The notes: a model not told the origin generated them from the letters alone. A DNA stretch of 64,000 nt from Polyangiaceae bacterium (GCA_020633235.1 JACKEA010000001.1:124001-188000), one strand, 5' to 3'; positions 51,129 to 60,541 are shown, counted from the first letter of the stretch. Numbers and translations are program-made.

Positions 51129-51989
51129 ATGGCGACGGAGGACAAGCCCAAGGAGCCCGAGGACAGCTCCATCCTGGTGCTCGGGGTGCGCGCGCACCCG
51201 CTGCGGGACATCTACCACCTCTTCTTGCGGGTCTCCTGGCCCACGGCGCTCGGGATCCTCAGCGCCATCTACCTCGCCATCAACCTGGTGTTCGCGCTGG
51301 CGTACTGGCGTCTCGGTGGCGTCGCCAACGCGCGGCCTGGGTCGTTTCAGGATGCGTTCTTCTTCAGCGTGCAGACACTGGCCACCATCGGCTACGGCGG
51401 TCTGTATCCCGCATCCCGCGTGGCCAACGTGCTCATGACGGTGGAGTCCATCAGCGGCGTGTTCGTGACGGCGATCTTCACGGGACTGGTCTTCAGCAAG
51501 TTCTCCATCGCGACGGCGCGCATCGTGTTCTCGCGGAACATGGTCATCACGCCGCGCGACGGCGTGCCCACGCTCATGCTGCGCATCGGCAACGATCGCA
51601 ACGATTCGGTGCTCGACGCGCGGGTGCGATGCGTGGTGACGCGAACCACTCACACGGCAGAGGGCGAGACCTTCTACCAACTGGTGGACCTGCCGTTGGT
51701 GCGCGACTTGGCGCCCGTGCTGTTTCGCTCCTTCGTGATCATGCACTGCATCGACGAGCAGAGCCCGCTGTTCGGGCTTTCGGCCCAGGGGCTGGCCAAG
51801 GAAGAGATCGAGGTGATGGTGAGCGTGTCCGGCATCGACGAGACCACGAAGGGCTTGGTGCATGCCGTGCACCGTTACGATCACAGTGACATCCTGTTCG
51901 ATCACCGCTTCGTGGACGTGCTGACGGAGCGCAGCGACGGCCGCATGGTGCTCGACGTGCGACACTTCCACGACGTGGAACCGCTGTAG
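51129..51989 (+). CDS. Inward-rectifier-type potassium channel (KirBac-like)
   Basis: A 286-aa protein. Two transmembrane helices (about residues 38-60 and 105-130) flank a pore loop with the selectivity filter TIGYG (86-90). The C-terminal 150 residues are an immunoglobulin-like cytoplasmic domain (MLRIGNDRNDSVLDARVRCVV; FVIMHCIDEQSPLFGLS), as in KirBac. It would pass K+ and be gated by ligand or lipid at the cytoplasmic domain. It lies 55 bp after the cytochrome b561 gene. Confidence 0.9.
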   Translation: MATEDKPKEPEDSSILVLGVRAHPLRDIYHLFLRVSWPTALGILSAIYLAINLVFALAYWRLGGVANARPGSFQDAFFFSVQTLATIGYGGLYPASRVANVLMTVESISGVFVTAIFTGLVFSKFSIATARIVFSRNMVITPRDGVPTLMLRIGNDRNDSVLDARVRCVVTRTTHTAEGETFYQLVDLPLVRDLAPVLFRSFVIMHCIDEQSPLFGLSAQGLAKEEIEVMVSVSGIDETTKGLVHAVHRYDHSDILFDHRFVDVLTERSDGRMVLDVRHFHDVEPL

Positions 51990-51994
51990 GGTCC

Positions 51995-52028
51995 GGGAAG
52001 ACGGAAGTCCGCGGACGCCCGTCCTCCC
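51995..52028. terminator. Hairpin between Kir and SYLF genes
   Basis: GGGAAGACGG (51995-52004) pairs with CCGTCCTCCC (52019-52028) with one A-C mismatch. It fills the short gap between two convergent genes and probably terminates one or both. No T-run is present. Confidence 0.4.
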
Positions 52029-52035
52029 GCCGAGA

Positions 52036-52824
52036 TCAGAGGGTCTTCAGTTCTTGCGCCAACGGTCCCGGCTTGCTGGGAACATTGCCGCGCAGTACGT
52101 CGTCAGCGGCGACCTTTTTACCGTAGTATGCTGGGTTCTCCTCGTCGTCCCAGGAGATGTCGGTAGCGCTCAAGGCAGCGCCCGCGAACGCTCCTTCGGT
52201 GTCCGACCAGAAGACCACGTCGCCCACGTCCTTGCCCAGCGACGCTTCCGACAGGGCAGAGTAGTCCACGACCGTGAGCTTGGCGCCGGCGTTCAGGGAG
52301 AACGTGTTGTCGGCCTTGAACGCGCGGAGCGCCTGATCGCTCATCAACAGCATGGCGATCTCCCCACCTTCGCCACCAAACTGGGCACCGACGCTGATGC
52401 CACCGATGTCGTAGAACAGGGGGCCGTTCCATTGGTCTGCTTCTTTCCCCAATAGCGCGCCTTCGCCGCCTCGTATGCCTACGCCCACGGCGCCCCGCCC
52501 GTAGTCGGGGACGATGAACACGCCCTTCGCCTTGCTCAGCAAGGTTTTCACGCCTTGGTCGGCCTTCATCTTTCGAAGAGTCTGAGTCGCGTCCTTGACC
52601 AGCTCGCTGGCGTCCTTGGCGTCCTCCGTGTCGGCGTTCGGCACCTTGGCGGCCTCGTCCTTCGGGGCCACTTCCGTCGCTGGAGCAGCAGGCGTCGCCG
52701 GCTGCGTCGTCGATCGGGTGTTGGCCGCGGTGCGCTCGTGGGAGTCCTCCGGACCCTGCCTGTCGCAAGCCGCCACAGCAGCAACCATTCCAGCCACCGA
52801 AAGTAGCTTCGCGTAGAGTTTCAT
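52036..52824 (-). CDS. SYLF-domain (Ysc84-like) lipoprotein
   Basis: A 262-aa lipoprotein (VAAC, Cys20) with an Ala/Pro/Thr/Asp linker to residue 70. The SYLF domain occupies about 75-225: LLSKAKGVFIVPDYGRGAVGVGIRGGEGALL, FYDIGGISVGAQFGGEGGEIAMLLMSDQALRAF, GDVVFWSDTEGAFAGAALSATDI. SYLF proteins bind lipid, and bacterial members are found in the envelope. AAGGTGA precedes the ATG. Its role here is unknown. Confidence 0.85.
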   Translation of the reverse strand: MKLYAKLLSVAGMVAAVAACDRQGPEDSHERTAANTRSTTQPATPAAPATEVAPKDEAAKVPNADTEDAKDASELVKDATQTLRKMKADQGVKTLLSKAKGVFIVPDYGRGAVGVGIRGGEGALLGKEADQWNGPLFYDIGGISVGAQFGGEGGEIAMLLMSDQALRAFKADNTFSLNAGAKLTVVDYSALSEASLGKDVGDVVFWSDTEGAFAGAALSATDISWDDEENPAYYGKKVAADDVLRGNVPSKPGPLAQELKTL

Positions 52825-52982
52825 CGCTCACCTTTCCGTCCCTCGAGGACAGCAGAGGTCGGGCCTGGAGCAAGGCACGTGCCGCATGCTGCCGACGCGA
52901 GAACCCGGGCGATTGAAGCTACTTTCGTGCTCTGCCGCAGTGCGGCGGGTGTGGCAAAGCTGAGCCGCCGCCGCAACTCGCC

Positions 52983-53258
52983 TCAGGCGTAGGCGCTTTC
53001 CTTGGTGGCGCGGCGCATGGCGTTCCCGCCGAAGAACGCGATCGAGCCGATAGGCACGAAGGGGAGGGCGGCGAGCATGACGAGTACCGCGCCGCCGCGA
53101 TTGCCCACGTACGAAAGCGCGATGCCCACAGCGGACACCAACGTGCAGGCGAGCATGAAGAAGCACAGCCCGCCGGGGTAGCGGCCAGTGCTGAAGGCCG
53201 CGATAGCGACGACGACGTTGACTCCGGTTCCAACGATTGCACGGGTCATTCCGGGCAT
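52983..53258 (-). CDS. Small membrane protein of unknown function
   Basis: A 91-aa protein with three hydrophobic helices (VGTGVNVVVAIAAF, LCFFMLACTLVSAVGIAL, AVLVMLAALPFVPIGSIAFF). The start at 53258 is fixed by AAAGGAG seven bases upstream. No family is recognised. Confidence 0.6.
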   Translation of the reverse strand: MPGMTRAIVGTGVNVVVAIAAFSTGRYPGGLCFFMLACTLVSAVGIALSYVGNRGGAVLVMLAALPFVPIGSIAFFGGNAMRRATKESAYA

Positions 53259-53395
53259 TGAAATCTCCTTTGCCCAGAGAGTTTGCACCCCACATGCCAG
53301 TCAGTTTTTGGGGGCTTTATCGTCCAAACGTCACCTGCGGGTGACGCCGTGAGGTTCCGGGGCATGACCTTCCGGTGCTGGTATCCTCGGCTTCC

Positions 53396-54715
53396 ATGGC
53401 CGCGAAGAAGTCGCCCACGAAGAAGCCCGCCGCCGTACCTGCGCTCCTCGAGCAGCTCGAGCGGGCGCTGAAGAAGCGCTACCCGAGCGTTCACGAGACG
53501 CTTCGCCCGGGCCTTGACGCAAAGGGCGTGGAGCGGCTTTCGCGCTGCGTGTCGAAGAAGCTGCCTCCGGACTTCGTCGCGCTATATCGCTGGCACGATG
53601 GGGTCTCCGGGGAGGAGCTGTTTCAGGAGTGGGGGCTCTTGCCGCTCTCGGACGTGGAGCGGGAGCAACGGACTCTGAGGAGGGCCGCGCGTGCCACGTT
53701 CGGAGGGGAGACCCTGGCGTTCATGTCGAACTTCGCCGGCGACTTGCTGTATCTGGATCTCGCAGGCGTGCTCGGAGGCAAGCCCGGGCAGGTGCTCGCT
53801 TGGCGCCACGAGGAGCCCAAGGCTCCGGAGGTCGTCTTCGCCAACGTTCGCCAGCTCGTGCTCACGATGGCGGAAGCGGCCAAGAAGGGGCTGCTCTTGC
53901 CGGACGACGACGAGGACGCCTTCGAGCGGCTGTACACGCGGCTGAACCCGCATCGCGGAGACGGCGACCTGAAGGCCATATTGAAGGCGATCGAGAAGAC
54001 GTCGGAGCCGAAGAAGCGCCTGGCCCTCACCGATCGAGCGCTGGCCCTCGACCGGAAGAACCGGGACGTGTGGCGCGCACGCAGCGACGCGCTGAGCGAT
54101 CTCGACCGTGACGAAGAAGCCGCGGACGCGCTCGCCGAAGAGATAGCGCTGACCAAGGAGCCCTTCATGCGGGCACGGCTCGGGGTGCGCCGCGCGGAGC
54201 TCCTCAACTACGCGGGCTGCCATCAGCGCGCGGCACAGGCCGCCAAGGCCATCGTGAAGGAGCTCGAGCGCGGTGGGGACCGGGGAGATCTCGCTGCCGC
54301 GTGGGCCGCCATTCAGACTGCGGAGGCGGAGCTGGGCAACGAGCGCGAGGCGCTGACCGCTGCGAAGAAGGCCGCGACCGTGTTCGAAGGGCCGGAGGCG
54401 ACTGCTGCGAAGTATTGGATGAGCTACACGCACGTCGAGACCGATCCAAAGCGTCTGCGACAAGCGCGGGACAAGACCCGAAAGCTGCTTCGCAAGTGGG
54501 TGGGCGCGAGCCCGCACACGGCCAACGACCACGAGGCTTGGTACAACATGGCCTGCATGTCCGCGCTGCTGGGTGAGGCCGATGCTGCGCACCAAGAGCT
54601 CTCCAAGGCCGTGGGACTGAACCGCGGCTACGCGTCCGACGCACCGGGCGACGACGACTTCGCGAGCGTTCGCGGTGAGTCGTGGTTCAAGAAGCTGACC
54701 GGAGCGCGATCATGA
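53396..54715 (+). CDS. SMI1/KNR4-like protein with C-terminal TPR-like repeats
   Basis: A 439-aa soluble protein. Residues 40-150 match the SMI1/KNR4 (SUKH) fold: LSRCVSKKLPPDFVALYRWHDGVSGEELFQEWGLLPLSD and GDLLYLDLAG. From about 185 on it is helical with TPR-like repeats (ALALDRKNRDVWRARSDALSDLDRDEEAAD; AEAELGNEREALTAAKKA). SUKH proteins often serve as immunity or adaptor proteins, but no toxin gene is adjacent. The next gene starts within its stop (ATGA). Confidence 0.75.
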   Translation: MAAKKSPTKKPAAVPALLEQLERALKKRYPSVHETLRPGLDAKGVERLSRCVSKKLPPDFVALYRWHDGVSGEELFQEWGLLPLSDVEREQRTLRRAARATFGGETLAFMSNFAGDLLYLDLAGVLGGKPGQVLAWRHEEPKAPEVVFANVRQLVLTMAEAAKKGLLLPDDDEDAFERLYTRLNPHRGDGDLKAILKAIEKTSEPKKRLALTDRALALDRKNRDVWRARSDALSDLDRDEEAADALAEEIALTKEPFMRARLGVRRAELLNYAGCHQRAAQAAKAIVKELERGGDRGDLAAAWAAIQTAEAELGNEREALTAAKKAATVFEGPEATAAKYWMSYTHVETDPKRLRQARDKTRKLLRKWVGASPHTANDHEAWYNMACMSALLGEADAAHQELSKAVGLNRGYASDAPGDDDFASVRGESWFKKLTGARS

Positions 54716-55041
54716 TCCAGCCGGAGGACGTGCTTCGGCACTACGTGCAGCGACACAACCAGGGCGTAACCCGTGGCAATTTCGAAGGCCTGATGGAGAT
54801 GTTCCGGGACGATGCCGTGCTGGAGATCCAGGGGCGGCGCAGCTGGTCGGGCAAGGCGGCCATCGAACGCGCCTTCCGGGAGCAGCCGCCCACGGACGAG
54901 CTCGTCGCGCTCGCCTTCCGTTTCCAGCCGCCGGGCACCCTCGAGGCGGACTACGCCTGGAAGCGTACGCCCTCCCAGCGCGCCGGCAGCCTGCGTTTCG
55001 AGATCGTGGACGCGTCCATCGCACGATTGCAGATCACTTGA
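54712..55041 (+). CDS. SnoaL/NTF2-like small protein
   Basis: A 109-aa protein with the cone-shaped NTF2/SnoaL cadence: LRHYVQRHNQGVTRGNFEGLMEMFRDDAVLEIQG, then strands with a Trp and Asp/Glu. Members bind or turn over small hydrophobic molecules, or are just folds of unknown role. Its ATG overlaps the stop of the SMI1/TPR gene (ATGA), so they are co-translated. Confidence 0.65.
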   Translation: MIQPEDVLRHYVQRHNQGVTRGNFEGLMEMFRDDAVLEIQGRRSWSGKAAIERAFREQPPTDELVALAFRFQPPGTLEADYAWKRTPSQRAGSLRFEIVDASIARLQIT

Positions 55042-55104
55042 CGCGAGGAGCACCAAATTATTCAAGGACGGAACTCGGGGTGCCGCGCGCTGTCACTTCC
55101 TTCC

Positions 55105-55641
55105 ATGTGGCGCTGGCTCGGCTTGGTGTTGCTCGTCTCTTGCGCGGCTCCGCGCGAGCCCGACCACGGGCCCAGCGCGGCGGTGACGGTGCCGGAGCCA
55201 GCGCCGCACTACAAGCAGCACCCGGATGTCGCTCCCGACGAGCTCGGCGAAAGCGTCGCACAGGATGCAGGCAGCCAAGCGCCCTGCCAGGTGGTCGAGC
55301 CCCCGCCGCTGTCGCAACCGCCACCGCGCATCCGCTCGGGGCCGCCTGTTACGAACTACATCTCGCCTCAGGTCGTGATGCGGCCCATTCGCGAGCGCGC
55401 CGCTTGTCTGCGCCGGTGTTACCAAGCTGGACTGGCGCGTGATCCGAGCCTCGAAGGTCGCCTCGTGATCCGATTCGTGGTCGATGCCGACGGCTGGGTG
55501 CGTCGAGCACAGCTGCAAGAAAGCCAGCTCGCTAGCGACGACGTCGGGGAATGCGTGCGGCAGGTGTTTCTCGGTCTGCACTACGAGCCGTTGCACGACG
55601 CGATAACCGTGGTCTATCCGGTCGTCTTCGCGCCGGATTGA
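55105..55641 (+). CDS. Lipoprotein with AgmX/PglI-type C-terminal domain
   Basis: A 178-aa lipoprotein (LVSC, Cys13) with a Pro-rich linker (residues 25-80). The C-terminal 95 residues fit the AgmX/PglI C-terminal domain: IRERAACLRRCYQAGLARDPSLEGRLVIRFVVDADGWV, then CVRQVFLGLHYEP. In Myxococcus such domains occur in gliding-motility and envelope proteins, so an envelope-spanning role is plausible (inference). Two hairpins follow at 55718-55758. Confidence 0.7.
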   Translation: MWRWLGLVLLVSCAAPREPDHGPSAAVTVPEPAPHYKQHPDVAPDELGESVAQDAGSQAPCQVVEPPPLSQPPPRIRSGPPVTNYISPQVVMRPIRERAACLRRCYQAGLARDPSLEGRLVIRFVVDADGWVRRAQLQESQLASDDVGECVRQVFLGLHYEPLHDAITVVYPVVFAPD

Positions 55642-55717
55642 GCTCGTGTGGAGGTCAAGGCCGGGACGTCGCCTCGCGGTCCATGACAGGCGCCTGGTGG
55701 CTTCACTGGGCGATTTT

Positions 55718-55758
55718 GCCGGAAACCGGCCATGCCGTGCGACGCTCCCTGTCGCACG
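55718..55758 (+). terminator. Paired hairpins after the AgmX-domain lipoprotein gene
   Basis: GCCGG-AAA-CCGGC (55718-55730) is followed by CGTGCGAC (55736-55743) pairing with GTCGCACG (55751-55758) over a 7-base loop. They lie in the 200-bp gap before the large repeat-protein gene. Nothing else gene-like is seen in that gap. Confidence 0.35.
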
Positions 55759-55841
55759 AGCAATTGCGCTGGGTTCCTGCTGCGCCTTCGGGGTAGGGTC
55801 GAACGATGACCGCGCCGTAACGCGCGGGTGGGTGGTGACAC

Positions 55842-58199
55842 ATGAAGCATACGCTGTGGATCTTGGGTGCGAGCCTCGGGGCCGCCTTCTCGTTTGTCGG
55901 GTGCGGCGGTTCCGACGCTGCGAACCTGACGGGTGACAAACCGCCGATCGTCGACGCCGGACCGGACGTTCCGGACGCGGTCGCGTGCGGAGCGGGGCAG
56001 GCTGCGTGCGGGGGCGCCTGCACCGAATTGAAGACGGATCCTGAGAACTGCGGGGCGTGCGATCGCCGTTGTGACCTGAACGAGAGCTGTGTGGACGGCG
56101 CCTGCCATCCCGCGTGCACGGGGGACACCATCGAATGCGATGGCGTGTGCGTGGATCCGTTCCACGATCCGAGCCACTGCGGCGGCTGCGGTGGTGTGTG
56201 TGGTCCTTCCGAAGTATGTGATTCTGGCCTTTGCTCTCTGACCTGTGGCGGCGGCAGCACGAAGTGCGGCTCAGCGTGTGTGGACGTCAAGAATGATCCC
56301 GCAAACTGTGGAGCGTGCGGGACCCACTGCGCGGCGGGTGAAGTGTGCGTGAACGGAGCGTGCGGACTGCAGTGTCCGCCGGGCACGATTCAGTGCGGTG
56401 GCCAGTGCCTCGACACGTCGAACGATCCCGACAACTGTGGCGCCTGCAACACCACGTGCCCAAGCGGCGAGCTTTGCTCCGCCGGCAAATGCGGCGTGAT
56501 TTGCCTGGGCGGGACAGTGCTGTGCAACGGCAAGTGCGTCGATACGGCGCACGACCCGGACAACTGCGGCAGTTGCGGAAAGATCTGTGGCGTCGGCTAC
56601 GACTGCGTCGCTGGTAAATGCGCTTACACTTGCGGCACGGATTCCCTCCTGTGCGGCGCTGACTGCGTGAGCCCGCTGACGGACCCGAGCAACTGCGGCG
56701 GCTGCGGCAAGAAGTGCCCGACCGGCCAGGTTTGCAACAACGGCACCTGCGGCCTGGATTGCGGAAGCCTCACAGCGTGCTCGGCTCAGTGCGTGGACAT
56801 CCAGAGCGACACCAAGAATTGCGGGGCTTGCGCGAAGCTCTGTGCGCCGGGCGAGGTCTGCGTTGCAGGTCAGTGTGGCTGCCCTTCCGGCTACGACAGT
56901 TGCCTTGGGAAGTGCATCGACGTTCAGACAGATCCGCTCAACTGTGGCGCCTGCGGCGTGGGCTGTGGTGATGACGAGGTGTGCACTGCAGGCGTTTGTG
57001 TGTGCAAGCCAGGATGGACTTCGTGTGGCGGGACCTGCGTGGACACGAAAACGAGCTCGCAAAACTGCGGCGCATGCGGAACGACTTGTGTGGTCGGCAA
57101 GGTGTGCACTGCAGGCGGCTGCGCAACGTCTACAGGTCAGTGGAACACGCTGGGCTTCGATGTCGCTCACACCGGGGAGAACACCGCGGAACTGGGCAAG
57201 CCGCCGCTCTACCTGGCGTGGACGCACGAAGTTCTCGAGAACATAGCGCTGAACCCGGTGGTGGTAGCCGGCGGCCGAGTGTTTGCCACCGCGAGCGCAT
57301 ACTTCGGCACCCTGACCCCTTTGGTGGCATTGAACGCGTCCGACGGCACCAAGCTTTGGGACTACAACTTTGGCGACATATTCAGCGTCGGTCAGCCGGC
57401 CACTTTCGGTGGGTACGTGTACGTACCCACTGGCAAGGGGACGTCCGGGCTTCCCTATGTTTGGAAGTTCGACGCGGCAGCGGGAACGACTTCATGGTCC
57501 GCCACCATGAACGCGCAGTGGGAGCACTACTGGGCGCCGATTGTCGTGAACGGGGTCGTGTACTCCAACGGTGGAACTTATGGTGGTCTGTACGGATTCG
57601 CAAACACGGATGGCGCGCAGCTCTTCTTCCAATCATTGGACCAGTACGACGAGTGGAGCCCCGCCTACGGTGGAGGCTCCGTCCTCACCTTCGTCAAGGG
57701 GATTCTCCGCGCTCACGATCCGGCGGCCGGAACCGTGTCGTGGTCCACGACCGTGACTTGGAACTGGTCCGGGTATGCCATGAAGACGGCTCCAGCCGTC
57801 GCATATGGTCGTGCCTACGTGATCGCGCCTCCCAACCTCTACGCGGTCAACCTCACCACGCACGCCGTGGATTGGACGGCGAACGGGACCTATGCGGGCA
57901 TGGCAGCAGTAGCCGGCAACGTCGTCTACGGCCTGAGCGCAAAGCACCTGGTGGCCCGGAACGCGGACACCGGTGCCCTCGTTGGCACCTTCGCCGGTGA
58001 CGGACAGCTCAGCTACCCGCCCGTGATCGCGGGCAACTACGTGTATGCGGCCAGCGACTCGAACGTGTATGCGGTGGATCGCACGACGCTCAAGTCCGTG
58101 TGGACGGCTGCCAGCGGTGGCTGGCTCACCATCGCGGACAAGCGGCTTTTCGTAGCCAAGAGCAACGGCACGTTGGAAGCGTACGTCTTTGAGAACTGA
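55842..58199 (+). CDS. Exported protein with nine Cys-rich repeats and a PQQ-like propeller
   Basis: A 785-aa lipoprotein (FVGC, Cys21). Residues 48-425 contain nine tandem repeats of about 42 residues, each like C-x-G-x-C-V-D-x4-DP-x-NCGACG-x2-C-x2-G-x2-C-x2-G-x-C, so around 70 cysteines in likely disulfides. Residues 430-785 are a beta-propeller of the PQQ/pyrrolo-quinoline type, with WKFDAAAGTTSW, NGVVYSNGGTYGGLYGF and KTAPAVAYGRAYVIAP. It is probably a surface or outer-membrane-anchored protein. No enzymatic residues are evident. It converges with the LDTR-repeat gene. Confidence 0.75.
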   Translation: MKHTLWILGASLGAAFSFVGCGGSDAANLTGDKPPIVDAGPDVPDAVACGAGQAACGGACTELKTDPENCGACDRRCDLNESCVDGACHPACTGDTIECDGVCVDPFHDPSHCGGCGGVCGPSEVCDSGLCSLTCGGGSTKCGSACVDVKNDPANCGACGTHCAAGEVCVNGACGLQCPPGTIQCGGQCLDTSNDPDNCGACNTTCPSGELCSAGKCGVICLGGTVLCNGKCVDTAHDPDNCGSCGKICGVGYDCVAGKCAYTCGTDSLLCGADCVSPLTDPSNCGGCGKKCPTGQVCNNGTCGLDCGSLTACSAQCVDIQSDTKNCGACAKLCAPGEVCVAGQCGCPSGYDSCLGKCIDVQTDPLNCGACGVGCGDDEVCTAGVCVCKPGWTSCGGTCVDTKTSSQNCGACGTTCVVGKVCTAGGCATSTGQWNTLGFDVAHTGENTAELGKPPLYLAWTHEVLENIALNPVVVAGGRVFATASAYFGTLTPLVALNASDGTKLWDYNFGDIFSVGQPATFGGYVYVPTGKGTSGLPYVWKFDAAAGTTSWSATMNAQWEHYWAPIVVNGVVYSNGGTYGGLYGFANTDGAQLFFQSLDQYDEWSPAYGGGSVLTFVKGILRAHDPAAGTVSWSTTVTWNWSGYAMKTAPAVAYGRAYVIAPPNLYAVNLTTHAVDWTANGTYAGMAAVAGNVVYGLSAKHLVARNADTGALVGTFAGDGQLSYPPVIAGNYVYAASDSNVYAVDRTTLKSVWTAASGGWLTIADKRLFVAKSNGTLEAYVFEN
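55980..57125 (+). repeat. Coding tandem repeats (about 126 bp) for the Cys modules
   Basis: The DNA encodes nine modules of about 42 codons sharing AACTGTGGCGCCTGCGG-like cores. Sequence identity between copies is moderate and varied, consistent with an old expansion; copy-number change by recombination is possible. Confidence 0.7.
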
Positions 58200-58219
58200 G
58201 GTGCCGCGCGGGACTCCGG

Positions 58220-60541
58220 CTACTTGGCGCTGATGCGAAAGTCGGAGACGCGCGCTTCGGCGCTCACGGTGTTCTTGCCGCTGCCCCCGTTTCGCACTTC
58301 CGTCGCAATGTTCAGCGCGGTGGTGACTCCGGTCGACAAATCCCCGTTGCTCGGGCCGGTCAGGTGGCCCTGCGCGACGAGCTGGCTGAGGATCGAGTAC
58401 CAGGGGATCGTCAGCGGCGTGTCCTGCTTGCGCGGCACGGTGATGCCGAGGGCCTTGCCGTCCAGCTCCACCCACTGAAACGGCGGGCTCGGGTTGAACT
58501 TCTTTTGCACCAATAGGGGTGAGCTCGGGAAAGCGTCACCCCAACCCACGCTCTGCAGATCGATCTCGACCGTGATGCCTTGGTTGTTCCACTCGCCGGC
58601 GTACGTCGCGATCAAACGCGAGCCTCCGTTGGGGGCGAAGTCGTCGTACCAGACGTTGGCGTGAAACACGGTCTCGGAAGGCTTCGGGTAGTTGGGCCCC
58701 CCGTTGTGGTGCTTGTGATCGAAGAAGGCGTACCAGGTGTAGGAGCCCGCTCCGCAGGGGTGAGCGAAATCGATGAAGTTCGACTTCAAGATGGCCTGCT
58801 GATTCTTGCGACCGAGCTCGTCCACGTGCGGCGCCCACAGCAAGCTGAGCGGACCGCCCGCGTTGATCGGCAAGGACTGGCTGTTCACCCCGGTGCACGT
58901 CGCCTGCAGCGCCTTCTCGGATTGGTTGGCGATGGTCCAGTTGCGACCAGCGACGGGGCAATCGGTGGTGTCTTCGTAGTAGTTGGGCTGGCCCGCCGAG
59001 ATCGACTTGATGCAACGGTGTTGCAGGTTGTAGTCCCAGCCGTAGGTCGCCGAGCAGCTGCTCCCGGCACACCCGTCGAGACAGGCCTGCGCGCTGTCCG
59101 CGTAGATGCAGGTGCCGTGCTGGCAGCTCCCGGTCTTGGCGTAGCTCACGATCTCCGTGCCGCCGGAGCAGACTTGGGGCGGCGGATTGACGCAGTTCAA
59201 GCTCGCGCACGGGTCGCCGCTGCTCGAAGCTTCGAAGTAGCCGCTGACGTCGATGATCAAATGCGTGGCGACGGTCGTGTACACGCAAACGCGCCCGCTG
59301 TTGCCCGGTTGAATGATGGCGTTGTTCGCCACGGTCTTGCCGGCGCCGAAGTTGACGGTCGAGGTGCTGGGCACGCCGTGACCTTCCGGGTACACCACGG
59401 CAAAGCCCGCTGCGGACGGATTGACCGCGACCAAATTCAACACGACGCCGCGGGCACTGGCTGGCAGCTCCGCGTTCGCGAGCGTCACGCAGGTCTTCGA
59501 TTGAGCCGCGGGCTGGGCGCCGCCCGTGGTGTCCAGGCGGCGAGCGGGTTTCAGCGGATGCAGCCGAGTTTCCGTCGAGAAGAACGCGCTCACGTCCACG
59601 ACGTAGTGACTCGCCGCCGGCCCGAGGGTGACGCACACCTGACCGCCGCTCCCCACGGCAACGATCGCGCCGTTCGCCAGCGTTTGCCCGGCCTCGAAGT
59701 TCAGGGTGGACGTGCTGGCCACGTTCTGACCCGCTGGATGGAGTCGCAAGAAGCCCTTCGCGTCGGGCTGCACGGTGGTGACGTTCAGCGCCACCGCTAC
59801 GGCAGAGTCGGCAACACCGGCCGCGCCGGCGACCTTGAAGCACTGGGTCGAGCTGGCGGCCGGCTTCGCTCCGGTGCGCGTGTCGAGCAAGCGCTGAGGC
59901 GTGAGCGCGGTGTAGCCCGAGCTTTGCGCGAAGAACCCGCCGACGTCGATCACGAAGTGCACGCCCGCCACTTGCGGCGTGACGCAGATCTTTCCGCTGG
60001 CTGGCAGACTCACGATCGCGCCATTGGCGACGGTCTGATTCTTGAAGCTCAGGGTGGACGTGTCCGGAGCGGCGCCGTCCGGATGCGCGATCAGATATCC
60101 GGCGGCGCTCGGCGCCACCGCGGTCAGATTGATGAGCACGGCCTTGGCGTCGGCGGGGATGGTTCCCGTACCGGCGAGCTTCACGCAGCGCGCCTTGCCG
60201 ATGGCGGGCAGCGCGCCGCCCCGCGTGTCCAACGCGCGATACGGATGCAGCGGGACGAAGCCATCGCCGGGCGGAGGCGGCGGTGGCGGCGGACCCGCGT
60301 CGGGCGTGGTGCCGCCGGCTCCGGACGTGCCACCGACGTTCGAGCCGCCGGACGACCCCGCCTGTCCACCGCTGGCCGAGACCCCGCCGCCACCGTCGAG
60401 GGCTCCGGCGTCGAGGGTGTGTGCAGCGCCGCTCTCGTCGTCGCTCCCGCACTGCGTGAGCGCGAGCAGTGAAAGTGCCAGCAGCGCTTGCAGGAACCAA
60501 CGCTGCGACGGTTTCAGGCGCAAAACCCGGAAAGATTGCAC
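58220..60541 (-). CDS. Secreted lipoprotein with three LDTR-type repeats
   Basis: A 773-aa lipoprotein (LTQC, Cys31) with a Gly/Ser linker and a Pro stretch (residues 84-91). Residues 95-440 hold three repeats of about 115 residues, each beginning LxPxRxLDTR/T and ending VDVSxFF or like (HPYRALDTRGG...VIDVGGFF; TPQRLLDTRTG...VVDVSAFF; KPARRLDTTGG...IIDVSGYF). Such repeats occur in exported proteins of actinobacteria and myxobacteria. A Cys-rich bridge (445-500) leads to a C-terminal beta domain (500-773) with YGWDYNLQHRCIKSIS. Function unknown; binding to a surface or glycan is possible. Confidence 0.7.
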   Translation of the reverse strand: MQSFRVLRLKPSQRWFLQALLALSLLALTQCGSDDESGAAHTLDAGALDGGGGVSASGGQAGSSGGSNVGGTSGAGGTTPDAGPPPPPPPPGDGFVPLHPYRALDTRGGALPAIGKARCVKLAGTGTIPADAKAVLINLTAVAPSAAGYLIAHPDGAAPDTSTLSFKNQTVANGAIVSLPASGKICVTPQVAGVHFVIDVGGFFAQSSGYTALTPQRLLDTRTGAKPAASSTQCFKVAGAAGVADSAVAVALNVTTVQPDAKGFLRLHPAGQNVASTSTLNFEAGQTLANGAIVAVGSGGQVCVTLGPAASHYVVDVSAFFSTETRLHPLKPARRLDTTGGAQPAAQSKTCVTLANAELPASARGVVLNLVAVNPSAAGFAVVYPEGHGVPSTSTVNFGAGKTVANNAIIQPGNSGRVCVYTTVATHLIIDVSGYFEASSSGDPCASLNCVNPPPQVCSGGTEIVSYAKTGSCQHGTCIYADSAQACLDGCAGSSCSATYGWDYNLQHRCIKSISAGQPNYYEDTTDCPVAGRNWTIANQSEKALQATCTGVNSQSLPINAGGPLSLLWAPHVDELGRKNQQAILKSNFIDFAHPCGAGSYTWYAFFDHKHHNGGPNYPKPSETVFHANVWYDDFAPNGGSRLIATYAGEWNNQGITVEIDLQSVGWGDAFPSSPLLVQKKFNPSPPFQWVELDGKALGITVPRKQDTPLTIPWYSILSQLVAQGHLTGPSNGDLSTGVTTALNIATEVRNGGSGKNTVSAEARVSDFRISAK

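Noticed and set aside
55980..57125. Regularly spaced DNA repeats that could suggest CRISPR or a satellite
   Set aside because: They are in frame, encode Cys modules, vary between copies and have no unique spacers; they are protein repeats.
58580..60472. 630-codon plus-strand frame across the LDTR-repeat gene
   Set aside because: Antisense of a lipoprotein gene with three clear repeats; it is Val/Arg/Gly-rich and without a signal or motif.
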